Assembly (NCBI RefSeq): GCF_014650595.1
Contig: NZ_BMVG01000015.1
Coordinates: 1 to 64,000, forward strand
Reading direction: 5' to 3'
Source of the DNA: Streptomyces alanosinicus
GTDB taxonomy: Bacteria; Actinomycetota; Actinomycetes; Streptomycetales; Streptomycetaceae
Length of the DNA stretch: 64,000 nt
Shown: positions 42,690 to 51,186 of the stretch, one piece after another
How the letters are laid out: every line of letters begins with the position of its first letter
How positions within the stretch are numbered: position 1 is the first letter of the stretch
Notes under the pieces: model-generated
What the model saw: the letters and a program-made list of their open reading frames with translations, nothing else
Told to the model about the DNA's origin: nothing
Databases searched by the model: none
Made by a program: the position numbers and the translations under genes

Positions 42690-43673
42690 CTACCAGCGGG
42701 GTTCGACCTCGGCCCTGATCCGCCGCTCGTACAGCTCACGGATCGCGGTGAACGTCGCCTCGGGCAGCGGCGGCAGCTTGGCGGCGGCCGCGTTCGCGCG
42801 GGCCTGCTCCGGGTTGCGGGCGCCGGGGATCACCGTGGTCACGCCGTCCTGCTCGACGATCCAGCGCAGCGCCAGCTGGGCCGGGGTGTACCCCTCGGGG
42901 GCGAGCGCGGCGAACTCGGCGGCGGCCTCGACACCGGTCGCGTAGTCGACGCCGGAGAAGGTCTCGCCCTGGTCGAAGGCCTCACCGTGCCGGTTGAAGG
43001 TGCGGTGGTCGTCGGCCGCGAACACCGTGTCCTTCGTGTACCTGCCGGACAGCAGGCCGGAGGCGAGCGGCACGCGCGCGATGATGCCGACGCCGGCCGC
43101 GCGGGCGGCGGGCAGCACCTCGTACAGGGGCTTCATCCGGAACGGGTTGAGGATGATCTGGACGCTCGCCACGTTCGGCCGGGCGATCGCGGTCAGCGCC
43201 TGGGCGCAGGTCTCCACGCTGACGCCGTAGGCCGCGATGCGCTCCTCCTCGACCAGGGTGTCCAGGGCGTCGAAGACCGCGTCGGAGGAGTAGACGGGTG
43301 TGGGCGGGCAGTGCAGCTGGACCAGGTCGACCCGGTCGATGCCGAGGTTACGGCGTGAACGGTCGTTCCAGGCACGGAAGTTGTCCAGCACGTAGTTCCC
43401 GGGGAGCTGCTCGGACCGCCGGCCCATCTTGGTCGCCACCAGTACGTGCAGGTCGGGCCGGCCGCGCAGGAAGGAGGCGATGGTCTCCTCGCTGCGTCCG
43501 TCGCCGTACACGTCCGCCGTGTCGAAGAAGGTGACCCCCGCCTCGGCCGCCGTCTCCAGGACGGCCAGGGCCTCCTTGTCGTCCACGTCTCCCCAGTCGG
43601 CGCCCAGCTGCCATGTGCCGAGACCGATCACCGATGCCCACTGACCCGACCTGCGGAATACGCGTTCGTCCAT
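42690..43673 (-). CDS. Aldo/keto reductase
   Basis: The 327-residue TIM-barrel oxidoreductase has the catalytic region FFDTADVYGDGRSEE with Asp and Tyr, the lysine in LVATKMGRRSE, and LVQLHCPP with the histidine. The NADPH site near the end is VIPGARNPEQARAN. It probably reduces aldehydes or ketones with NADPH, with broad specificity. It is a single gene, convergent with nothing and divergent from the flavin oxidase at 43809. Confidence 0.92.
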   Translation of the reverse strand: MDERVFRRSGQWASVIGLGTWQLGADWGDVDDKEALAVLETAAEAGVTFFDTADVYGDGRSEETIASFLRGRPDLHVLVATKMGRRSEQLPGNYVLDNFRAWNDRSRRNLGIDRVDLVQLHCPPTPVYSSDAVFDALDTLVEEERIAAYGVSVETCAQALTAIARPNVASVQIILNPFRMKPLYEVLPAARAAGVGIIARVPLASGLLSGRYTKDTVFAADDHRTFNRHGEAFDQGETFSGVDYATGVEAAAEFAALAPEGYTPAQLALRWIVEQDGVTTVIPGARNPEQARANAAAAKLPPLPEATFTAIRELYERRIRAEVEPRW

Positions 43674-43808
43674 GACGCCAGTCTGTCACCCGGGACCGCA
43701 GCGGGTGGAACGAACCGCTCCGCCGGGCCGACTGTGCGCTTTCACCCACACGGGTGAATCGGGTCCCTGCGACACCGGGGGGTGCACCGCGGCCTCTAGC
43801 GTGGCCGC

Positions 43809-45542
43809 GTGATCGATCGTTCGACGGACAACTCCCTTTCGGAGAGCGGAAGTTCGGGTCCACTCAGCCGGCGGGGCCTGCTGCGCTCCGCCGCCGCGCT
43901 GGCCGCGGTACCGGTACTGATCGCGGCCGATCCGGCCGTCGCCGCAGCCGAACTGCCGGGGTTCCCGGCGCAAGTGGCGCTCTACCGCTCGGCGTACCGC
44001 AACTGGGCGGGTGAGATCACCGCACAGGGGCTGTGGGCCTGTGCGCCGACCGGGCCGGAGCAGGTGCTCGCCGTGGTCGACTGGGCGTGGCGGCACGGCT
44101 GGCGGGTCCGCGCGCGGGGCCGCTCGCACGGCTGGTCCCCGCTGACCGTCACCGAGGGCACGCGGGCGGACAGCCCCGTCCTGCTGGTGGACACCGCCCC
44201 GCATCTGACCGGACTGGCGCTGGAGCCGGACGCGACGGTCCGCGCCGGCGCCGGAGTCACCCTGGAGGCCCTGCTCACGTTCCTGGCGGGGCACGGGCTG
44301 GGTCTGACCGCGACGCCCGCGCCCGGCGACCTGACCCTGGGCGGCGCCCTGGCGATCGGCGCGCACGGCACCGCGGTACCGGCCGACGGCGAACGCCCGC
44401 CGCCGGGAAGCACCTACGGCTCGCTGAGCAACCGTGTCCTGGAGCTGACGGCGGTGGTGTGGGACGCGGGCAGCGGGGCGTATGTGCTGCGGACGTTCCA
44501 CCGCGCGGAGGCGGACTGCGCCGCGCTGCTCACTCATCTCGGCCGGGCCTTCGTCACCGAGGTGGTGCTGCGGGCCGGCCCCGACACCGCGCTGCGCTGC
44601 GTGAGCCGCACCGACATCCCGGCCCGTGAACTGTTCGCTGCGCCCGGCTCCGGCGGCCGCTCACTGGAGAGCTTTGTACGCCGCTCGGGCCGGGTCGAGG
44701 CGATCTGGTTCGCCTTCACCGAGTACCCCTGGCTGAAGGAGTGGAGCGTCGCGCCGGTCCGGCCGGCCGGCGCACGGCGGGTCACCACGCCGTACAACTA
44801 TCCCTTCTCCGACAACGTCCCGCGGCCCGTGGCCGATCTGGTGGGGCGGCTGGTGGCGGACGCGGCCTGGTACCTGGCGCCGGAACTCGGCGCCGCGCAG
44901 CTGGCCGTGGCCTCGCTGGGGCTCGCGGCCACGGGCTCCGGCGATCTGTGGGGGCCGTCGAAGAACACACTGCTGTACGTCCGGCCGACCACCCTGCGGG
45001 TGACCGCGAGCGGATACGCGGTGCTCACCACGCGCGCCGGAGTGCAGCGGGTGGTGCACGAGTTCACCCGGTTCTACCGGGAGCGGCTGGCCGCGTACGC
45101 GGCACGGGGCCGCTTCCCGGTCAACGGCTCGGTGGAGATCCGGGTCAGCGGTCTGGACGACCCGGCCGGCGCCGGTGCGCCCGGCGCGCGGGCGCCGCTG
45201 CTGTCCGCGCTGCGGCCGAGCGCGGACCGTCCCGAGTGGGACACGGCGGTGTGGCTGGACGTGCTGACCTTGCCCGGCACGCCGTACGCCGGTGCCTTCC
45301 TGCGCGAGCTGGAGCGGTTCCTGCTGGACCGCTACGACGGCGGACCCGCCCTCGCCCGCGTGGAGTGGTCCAAGGGCTGGGGCTACACGGCCGGCGCCGC
45401 CTGGGCCGACGAGGAGGTGCTCGGCACGACGGTGCCCGGGACCTTCGGGCCGCAGGTGTGGCGGCAGGCGGTCGCGACCCTGGACCGCCTGGACCCGCAC
45501 CGGGTGTTCGGCAACGCCTTCCTCGACCGCCTCCTGCGCTGA
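43809..45542 (+). CDS. Tat-exported FAD oxidase, class II cholesterol oxidase-like
   Basis: The 577-residue protein has a twin-arginine leader (LSRRGLLRSAAALAAVPVLIAA). A vanillyl-alcohol-oxidase-type FAD domain follows (RARGRSHGWSPLT and TLGGALAIGAHGTAVPA), then a C-terminal domain resembling the substrate-binding domain of covalent-flavin (class II) cholesterol oxidase. It would oxidise an alcohol outside the cell using oxygen. The HGT in the second motif and RSHGW in the first are typical covalent-flavin positions. A sugar-lactone oxidase is the alternative. Confidence 0.82.
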   Translation: MIDRSTDNSLSESGSSGPLSRRGLLRSAAALAAVPVLIAADPAVAAAELPGFPAQVALYRSAYRNWAGEITAQGLWACAPTGPEQVLAVVDWAWRHGWRVRARGRSHGWSPLTVTEGTRADSPVLLVDTAPHLTGLALEPDATVRAGAGVTLEALLTFLAGHGLGLTATPAPGDLTLGGALAIGAHGTAVPADGERPPPGSTYGSLSNRVLELTAVVWDAGSGAYVLRTFHRAEADCAALLTHLGRAFVTEVVLRAGPDTALRCVSRTDIPARELFAAPGSGGRSLESFVRRSGRVEAIWFAFTEYPWLKEWSVAPVRPAGARRVTTPYNYPFSDNVPRPVADLVGRLVADAAWYLAPELGAAQLAVASLGLAATGSGDLWGPSKNTLLYVRPTTLRVTASGYAVLTTRAGVQRVVHEFTRFYRERLAAYAARGRFPVNGSVEIRVSGLDDPAGAGAPGARAPLLSALRPSADRPEWDTAVWLDVLTLPGTPYAGAFLRELERFLLDRYDGGPALARVEWSKGWGYTAGAAWADEEVLGTTVPGTFGPQVWRQAVATLDRLDPHRVFGNAFLDRLLR

Positions 45543-45567
45543 CCGGATCGGGACCGGCGGGCCGCGC

Positions 45568-46155
45568 TCAGGTTCCGGGGGCGGGGGTCAACTGGGCCTG
45601 TACGAGGGGACCGTAGCGGTCGGCGATGGTGTCGAGGTCGCTCGCGCGCAGGCAGGGCCCGCGCGCGATGCCGTACATCACGCCGAGGCCGACGAGTGCG
45701 GCGACGGCGAGTTCGGCGCGCAGGCCCGCGTCGGGGCCGGTCAGCCGGGCGGCGAGGCGATCGGTCACCTGGGCGCGGAAGTTGGCGCGCAGGATGTCGC
45801 CGTGGTCGCCGTGCATCGGGGCGAAGACGATCCGCAGCAGCGGGTCGACACCGCGCTCGCGCTGGCTGGCGACGACGTGCCGGGTCATGTGCCGGCCGAG
45901 ACCGGCGAGCGGCGCGTCCAGCAGGGCGTCCGCGTCGGTGTCGAAGGACATGACGCGGGCGAACAGGGCGTCCTTGTTGCCGAAGTACTTCACGATCAGC
46001 GGCGGGCTGACCCCGGCCAGCTCGGCGACCGCCTTGAGCGTGATGTCGGCGTGCGCGTGCCGGGCCAGGAGCCGGCGGGCGGCCTGGAGGATGGCGGCCT
46101 TCGTCGCCTCGGCGTCCCGGCGTACGGGGGTGCTCGTCACGGACCGGGGCGTCAT
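45568..46155 (-). CDS. TetR-family regulator of the adjacent MFS exporter
   Basis: The 195-residue protein has the TetR DNA-binding domain (AILQAARRLLARHAHADITL, then GVSPPLIVKYFGNKDALFAR) and a helical effector domain. Its ATG overlaps the stop of the MFS gene as ATGA, so exporter and regulator form one operon. The two dyads upstream of that operon (47666-47706) are its likely binding sites, giving autorepression relieved by an exported compound. Confidence 0.92.
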   Translation of the reverse strand: MTPRSVTSTPVRRDAEATKAAILQAARRLLARHAHADITLKAVAELAGVSPPLIVKYFGNKDALFARVMSFDTDADALLDAPLAGLGRHMTRHVVASQRERGVDPLLRIVFAPMHGDHGDILRANFRAQVTDRLAARLTGPDAGLRAELAVAALVGLGVMYGIARGPCLRASDLDTIADRYGPLVQAQLTPAPGT

Positions 46156-47636
46156 GCTCCCTCCAGCGCCTCGTCGCGGGCGGCCTCGGCGGCGTCCCCG
46201 GCACGGGTGGTGCCGTCCGCGGGAGCGTCGCCCGGGATGGTCAGGGCGGCCGCGCAGGCCGCGAGGGCGACGGCGCCCGCCATCGCGAAGGCCAGCTGAT
46301 AGCCGTGCAGGGTGGCGATCGGGACGCCGCCGACCGGGCTGCTGTGGTGCACGAGGACGGCGGCGACGGCGGCGCTGGAGGTGGCCTGGCCGATGGTGCG
46401 CATGAGGACGTTGACGCCGTTGGCGGAGGCGGTCTGCGCGGCCGGGACCGCCCGCAGGATGAGGGTCGGCAGCGCCGAGTAGGCGAGCGTGGTCCCCGTC
46501 GACACGACGGTGGCCCCCAGGATGATCATCCACAGGTCACGGCTGTCGGCGATGCGGACCGCGTAGCCGCAGGCGATGACGGCGGCGCCCAGCGCGAGGG
46601 TGATCCGCGGCCCGCGCGCGGCCGAGATACGGGCCGACACCGGCGAGAGCAGCAGCATGGTCACACCGCCGGGCAGCAGGCACAGGCCGGTGGCGACGAT
46701 CGACAGGCCCAGGCCGTAGCCGGTGGCCTTCGGCGCCTGCACGAGCTGGGCGGTGACCAGCGAGTTGGCGTAGAAGGCGAACCCGGTGAGCAGGGCGGCC
46801 ACATGCGACAGGCCCACCCGGGGCCGGGACACCAGCCGCAGGTCGACCAGCGGCCGCCCGGTGCGCAGTTGCTGCCACCACCACAGGGCGAGGACTCCGG
46901 CGGCCGCCAGGAACAGGCCGAGGACCGGGGCGCTGCCCCAGCCCCAGGTGCCGCCCTGGGACACGCCCAGCAGCAGGCAGACCAGTCCGGCGGTGAGCCC
47001 GAGGGCACCGAGCACGTCGAAGCGGCCGGGCTCGCGCACCGGCGACTCCTTGACCGCCCACCAGGTCGCCACGACACCCGCCGCGCCGAGGGCACCGGTC
47101 ATCCAGAACATGGTGTGCCAGTCGGCGTACTGGACGACGAGCGCGGCGAGCGGCAGGCCGAGGGCCGCGCCGATGCCGACGGTGGAACTCATCAGCGCCA
47201 CGGCCGAGCCGCGCCGCTCCGGCGGGAGTTCGTCGCGCAGGATGCTGATCGACAGCGGGACGACGGAGGCGGCGGCGCCCTGGAGCGCGCGGGCCGCGAT
47301 GAGCACGCCGATGTCCGAGGTCAGGGCGCACATCACCGAGCCGATCGTCATCAGCGAGAGCGCGGCGATGAGCACCCGGCGCTTGCCGTACATGTCGCCG
47401 GCCCGGCCGAGCACCGGGGTGAGGACGGCGCCGGACAGCAGGGTGGCGGTGACCGTCCAGGAGACGGTCGCGGCGGACGCGCCGGTGAGCCGGGGCAGGT
47501 CCGGCAGCAGCGGGACGACGACGGTCTGCATGACCGCCATGAGGATGCCGCCCGACGCCAGCACCGGGATGGTGAGCCGGTCGCGCATCCGGAGCACTCC
47601 GGCCGGCGGCCGGGATATCGGGGCGGGCTGGTCCAT
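46152..47636 (-). CDS. MFS drug exporter, DHA2 (14-helix) type
   Basis: The 494-residue protein has about 14 hydrophobic helices, the motif GRAGDMYGKRRVLI after helix 2, and the motif ALQGAAASVVPLSISIL of proton antiporters. It probably exports a toxic or self-made compound. I prefer the ATG at complement 47634-47636, which has AGGAG upstream; a GTG at 47657 would add seven residues. It is followed by its overlapping TetR gene. Confidence 0.92.
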   Translation of the reverse strand: MDQPAPISRPPAGVLRMRDRLTIPVLASGGILMAVMQTVVVPLLPDLPRLTGASAATVSWTVTATLLSGAVLTPVLGRAGDMYGKRRVLIAALSLMTIGSVMCALTSDIGVLIAARALQGAAASVVPLSISILRDELPPERRGSAVALMSSTVGIGAALGLPLAALVVQYADWHTMFWMTGALGAAGVVATWWAVKESPVREPGRFDVLGALGLTAGLVCLLLGVSQGGTWGWGSAPVLGLFLAAAGVLALWWWQQLRTGRPLVDLRLVSRPRVGLSHVAALLTGFAFYANSLVTAQLVQAPKATGYGLGLSIVATGLCLLPGGVTMLLLSPVSARISAARGPRITLALGAAVIACGYAVRIADSRDLWMIILGATVVSTGTTLAYSALPTLILRAVPAAQTASANGVNVLMRTIGQATSSAAVAAVLVHHSSPVGGVPIATLHGYQLAFAMAGAVALAACAAALTIPGDAPADGTTRAGDAAEAARDEALEGA

Positions 47637-48083
47637 CGGCGCTCCTGTGGACGACACGGGTGCAGGGTGAATGACAATTCACCTTACCGAGTGAATGCCT
47701 ATTCACCAATCATCCGGTCGAGCCGGGCACGGTCATGGGCGGAGCCGCTCAGGCGTGACGGTCACCCGAAGCGGTCGAGCGGCTCCGCACGGCAACAGGG
47801 TGGCCGGACCTCCCGATCGCGTCAGTTTGGCGTGGTGAGCCGGGCCACTCGGACGGGCGGCCACCGAGAAGGAACACCGCGATCGCGGCCGGCGGGGCAA
47901 GGAATTACCCGTTCCGGCACCGATCCCACCGCCCCCGCAACAAGATCATCTTGGTTCAACCCTGTACGACATGTACCTCATTGTCCGGATCAGAGCGAAC
48001 CGGTTCCCGGTGATTTCTCCCGGTCCCCGAACCCCCGATAGGCATGCGTCGTCACCACCGGATCACTCTCCAGGAGGACCCGT
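47637..48083. other. 447-bp divergent promoter region, MFS-TetR operon versus melC
   Basis: No gene is seen. The left part carries tandem TetR-type dyads (47666-47706). The right part holds an odd-centred dyad CAAGAT-C-ATCTTG (47941-47953) and TGTAC-N4-TGTAC (47963-47976) about 110 bases before melC1, which may be part of the tyrosinase promoter. Confidence 0.6.
47666..47706. promoter_or_regulatory. Tandem TetR-type operators upstream of the MFS-TetR operon
   Basis: GGTGAAT-N4-ATTCACC (47666-47683) and GTGAAT-N4-ATTCAC (47691-47706) are perfect dyads sharing the half-site GTGAAT, with centres about 24 bases apart. They lie 10-70 bases before the exporter start. Confidence 0.8.
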
Positions 48084-48470
48084 ATGCCCGACATCACCCG
48101 GCGCCGCGCGCTCACCGCGACGGCCGCACTCGCCGCGACGGCCGCCGTCACCACCCTCGCGGCACCCACGGCCTCGGCCGCCGGCCACCACCCGGGGCCG
48201 ATGCCGCAGCCCCCCGAGACCTTCGACGAGGTCTACCGGGGCCGCCGGATACAGGGCCGTCCGATGAGCGGCGGCGGCCACCACCATGAACACGGCGGCG
48301 GAATCGAGGTGTTGATAGACGGCGTCCGGCTGCATGTGATGCGCAACGCCGACGGCAGCTGGATCAGCGTCGTCAGCCACTACGACCCGGTGGCCACCCC
48401 GCGCGCCGCCGCCCGTGCCGCCGTGGACGAGCTGCAGGGCGCCCGGCTGCTGCCCTTCCCCGCCAACTGA
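48084..48470 (+). CDS. melC1: Tyrosinase copper chaperone MelC1
   Basis: The 128-residue protein has a twin-arginine export signal (ITRRRALTATAALAATAAVT) and a His-rich stretch GGGHHHEHGGG, then the caddie fold EVLIDGVRLHVMRNADGSWI. It delivers copper to the tyrosinase and carries it through the Tat pathway. AGGAGG precedes the ATG. The tyrosinase gene follows after 36 bases. Confidence 0.95.
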   Translation: MPDITRRRALTATAALAATAAVTTLAAPTASAAGHHPGPMPQPPETFDEVYRGRRIQGRPMSGGGHHHEHGGGIEVLIDGVRLHVMRNADGSWISVVSHYDPVATPRAAARAAVDELQGARLLPFPAN

Positions 48471-48506
48471 CCGCCCCCGCAAGGACTTTCCGGAGCGTCG
48501 CACACC

Positions 48507-49328
48507 ATGACCGTACGCAAGAACCAGGCCGTCCTGACCGCCGACGAGAAGAAGCGCTTCGTGGGCGCCGTCGTGCAGCTGAAGCGCGACGGACGCTACG
48601 ACGCGTTCGTCCGCGCGCACAACGAGTTCATCATGTCGGACACCGACACCGGGGAGCGGACAGGCCACCGCTCCCCGTCCTTCCTGCCCTGGCACCGCAG
48701 GTTCCTGCTCGACTTCGAGCAGGCGCTGCAGTCGGTGGATCCCTCGGTCGCACTGCCGTACTGGGACTGGAGCACCGACCGCACGACACGTGCCGCGCTC
48801 TGGGCGCCGGACTTCCTCGGCGGCACCGGGCGCAGCACGGACGGCAGGGTGATGGACGGCCCGTTCGCCGCCGCGGCCGGCGACTGGCCGATCAGCATCC
48901 GGGTCGACGGCCGTACGTTCCTGCGCCGCTCGCTCGGCACGGCCGTGCGCGAGCTGCCCACGCGCGCGGAGGTGGAGTCGGTGCTGTCCATACCGACGTA
49001 CGACATGGCGCCGTACAACAGCGCCTCGGACGGCTTCCGCAACCACCTGGAGGGATGGCGCGGGGTCAATCTGCACAACCGTGTCCATGTCTGGGTCGGC
49101 GGGCAGATGGCCACCGGGGCCTCCCCCAACGACCCGGTGTTCTGGCTGCACCACGCCTTCGTCGACAAGCTGTGGGCGCAGTGGCAGCAGCGGCACCCGG
49201 ACGCGCCGTACGTGCCGGACGGGGACACTCCGGACGTCATCGACCTGAACGAGACGATGAAGCCGTGGAACGACGTGCGTCCGGCGGATCTGCTGGATCA
49301 CACGAAGTTCTACACCTACGACAGCTGA
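48507..49328 (+). CDS. melC2: Tyrosinase MelC2
   Basis: The 273-residue enzyme is the usual Streptomyces length. The first copper site has H38, H54 and H63 (FLPWHRRFLLDFE). The second is NLHNRVHVWVGG with DPVFWLHHAFVDK further on. It oxidises tyrosine and phenols to quinones, giving melanin. It has no signal peptide and depends on MelC1 for copper and export. AAGGACTTTCCGGAG precedes the start. Confidence 0.96.
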   Translation: MTVRKNQAVLTADEKKRFVGAVVQLKRDGRYDAFVRAHNEFIMSDTDTGERTGHRSPSFLPWHRRFLLDFEQALQSVDPSVALPYWDWSTDRTTRAALWAPDFLGGTGRSTDGRVMDGPFAAAAGDWPISIRVDGRTFLRRSLGTAVRELPTRAEVESVLSIPTYDMAPYNSASDGFRNHLEGWRGVNLHNRVHVWVGGQMATGASPNDPVFWLHHAFVDKLWAQWQQRHPDAPYVPDGDTPDVIDLNETMKPWNDVRPADLLDHTKFYTYDS

Positions 49329-49348
49329 GGGCGCCCCAGGCCGGCTGA

Positions 49349-50044
49349 TCAGGCCTCGGCGGCCGTGCGGCACTCCGGGTGGCCCCAGCCCTGCGCGTTC
49401 TTGGCGATGGACTCGCCGGCCGCGTAGGAGCGGCCGCACAGACAGCGGCCGGGGAACTTCGCCTTGATGGTGCGGGAGGACGCTCCGCCGCCGGTGCGGC
49501 GGGGCGCCTTCTTGCGCGGGGCGGCCGCCTTCGGGGTGTCGGGCGAGGGCGGCGGCTCCGGGGAGCCGAGGTCACTGCCGGCCGGCTCCTGGACGGAGGC
49601 GGCCTGGCTGGCGGCGCGGTCGGCGAAGTCGTTCAGCGGGTCGCCGTCGACCTGGTGGGCCGGGACGTAGCGGAACTCCACGGACCGGCCGTCGAGCAGC
49701 TCGTCGATGCGCACGACCAGGTCCTGGTTGGCGACCGGCTTGCCGGCCGACGTCTTCCAGCCGTTGCGCTTCCAGCCCGGCAGCCAGGTGGTGACGGCCT
49801 TCATCGCGTACTGGGAGTCCATGCGGACCTCCAGCGGCACATCCGGCGCGACGGCCGTGAGCAGCCGCTCCAGGGCGGTCAGTTCGGCGACGTTGTTCGT
49901 GGCCCGGCCGAGCGGGCCCGCCTCCCAGCGGGCGGCGGTCCGCTCGTCGTCGGAGACCACCCACGCCCATCCGGCCGGTCCGGGGTTTCCCTTCGAAGCC
50001 CCGTCGCACGCGGCCACCACACGTTCACGCATGTGCACGATCAT
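49349..50044 (-). CDS. RNase HI with a C-terminal Cys/His-rich domain
   Basis: The 231-residue protein has an N-terminal RNase H fold with all four acidic residues visible: ACDGASKGNPGPAGWAW, NNVAELTALERLL, RMDSQYAMKAV and NDFADRAA. After a Pro/Ser/Lys linker comes a small domain, GRCLCGRSYAAGESI to WGHPECRTA, with a CxC...HxxC pattern that may bind zinc. RNase H removes RNA from RNA-DNA hybrids. The start could be the ATG at 50032 instead; neither has a clear ribosome site. Confidence 0.88.
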   Translation of the reverse strand: MIVHMRERVVAACDGASKGNPGPAGWAWVVSDDERTAARWEAGPLGRATNNVAELTALERLLTAVAPDVPLEVRMDSQYAMKAVTTWLPGWKRNGWKTSAGKPVANQDLVVRIDELLDGRSVEFRYVPAHQVDGDPLNDFADRAASQAASVQEPAGSDLGSPEPPPSPDTPKAAAPRKKAPRRTGGGASSRTIKAKFPGRCLCGRSYAAGESIAKNAQGWGHPECRTAAEA

Positions 50045-50089
50045 GCCATGGACACGGGGCCGGCCGTGGGGCCCGGCCCGGGGAGCAGG

Positions 50090-50884
50090 TCAGACGTCCT
50101 TGGTCGCCGGCATCTCGCCCTCCGTGGTGGTGATGTCGATCACCGAGAAGTTCGCGCCCTGCGGGTCGCTCAGCGCCGCGAACCTGCCGAAGGGGCTGCT
50201 CATCGGCCCGAAGCGGAGGACGCCGCCGAGCTTGGTGGCGCGCGCCACGGCCTCGTCGCAGTCGTCGACGGTGAAATAGACATTGATGTACGACGGCACC
50301 TCGGGCGGGAAGTCGTCCGTCATCCGCATCCGGCCGAGGACGGTTTTCTCACCGATGTCGAACATCCGGAAGTCGACGGCCTGGTCCTCGATCTGCTTCA
50401 TCCGGTACGGGAAGACGGCGCTGAGGAAGGTGTCGGCCTTCTCGGGCTCCCGGGTGAAGACCTCCGCCCAGCAGTAGGCCCCCGGGGTCGCGACCGCCTC
50501 GAAGCCCTCGTGGGTGCCGGCCTGCCATACGCCGAAGACGGCCCCGCTGGGCTCCCGGGCCAGGCACATCGTGCCGAAGTCACCGACCTGCATCGGCTCC
50601 ATCAGCACCTCGCCCCCGTTCTCCCGGATCCTGCCCACGGTGGCGGCGGCGTCCGGCGAGGCGAAGTACAGGCACCACTGCGACTGGCCCTCCTGGCCGG
50701 GCATGGGCGGGACGACGGCGGCCACCGCCTTGCCGTCCGCATAGGCCTGCGTGTAGTTGCCGTACTCCGACGACGACTCGCCGAAGGTCCAGCCGAGGAC
50801 GTCGCTGTAGAAGCGCTTGGCTCCCTCGACGTCGCTGAACATCGCATCGGCCCAACAGGGTGTTCCCTCGGGTTGCACGGCCAT
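50090..50884 (-). CDS. Two-domain VOC (glyoxalase/dioxygenase fold) protein
   Basis: The 264-residue protein contains two VOC modules. The first runs from GTPCWADAMFSDVEGAKRFY to GTMCLAREPSGAVFGVWQ and the second from GAYCWAEVFTREPEKADTF to FAALSDPQGANFSVID. Function cannot be assigned; the family includes glyoxalases, resistance proteins and isomerases. AGGAGGG precedes the ATG. It is divergent from the encapsulin operon. Confidence 0.9.
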   Translation of the reverse strand: MAVQPEGTPCWADAMFSDVEGAKRFYSDVLGWTFGESSSEYGNYTQAYADGKAVAAVVPPMPGQEGQSQWCLYFASPDAAATVGRIRENGGEVLMEPMQVGDFGTMCLAREPSGAVFGVWQAGTHEGFEAVATPGAYCWAEVFTREPEKADTFLSAVFPYRMKQIEDQAVDFRMFDIGEKTVLGRMRMTDDFPPEVPSYINVYFTVDDCDEAVARATKLGGVLRFGPMSSPFGRFAALSDPQGANFSVIDITTTEGEMPATKDV

Positions 50885-51186
50885 GCTCGCGGCCCTCCTG
50901 ATGTGTGTCCCGTGCGGTTGATCCCCACCTCGGGCGCTATGTCCCGAAGCTCACGCTAGTCATCCCGCCGCCGGCCCGCGCGGCGAACGAGGGCGACCGG
51001 CGCATGATCACGTAACGCGCCCCTTTCCACCTCGAAACGCTGGTTTACGCAACCACATCACGCAACCGCCCCCTTTGCGCCGTATCCCTAGATCACCACG
51101 GCTGTTTGGCTTGTCCCTGCGCACCGTCACCTCGCGCACCACCCACTTTTCAGATCCCGCCTGTTCACCTCTCCGCTGGAGGGAAT
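50885..51186. promoter_or_regulatory. 302-bp divergent region upstream of the encapsulin/terpene operon
   Basis: No gene is seen. It holds direct repeats ACGCAACC at 51047 and 51060 (13 bases apart), flanked by two similar CGCCCCTTT-like blocks (about 51018 and 51067). These could be part of the operon promoter or an activator site. GGAGGG (51178-51183) serves the encapsulin GTG. Confidence 0.5.

Noticed and set aside
47791..48083. Small open frames in the melC promoter region
   Set aside because: They lack ribosome sites and resemble neither melC leader peptides nor known small proteins; they arise from low stop-codon density.
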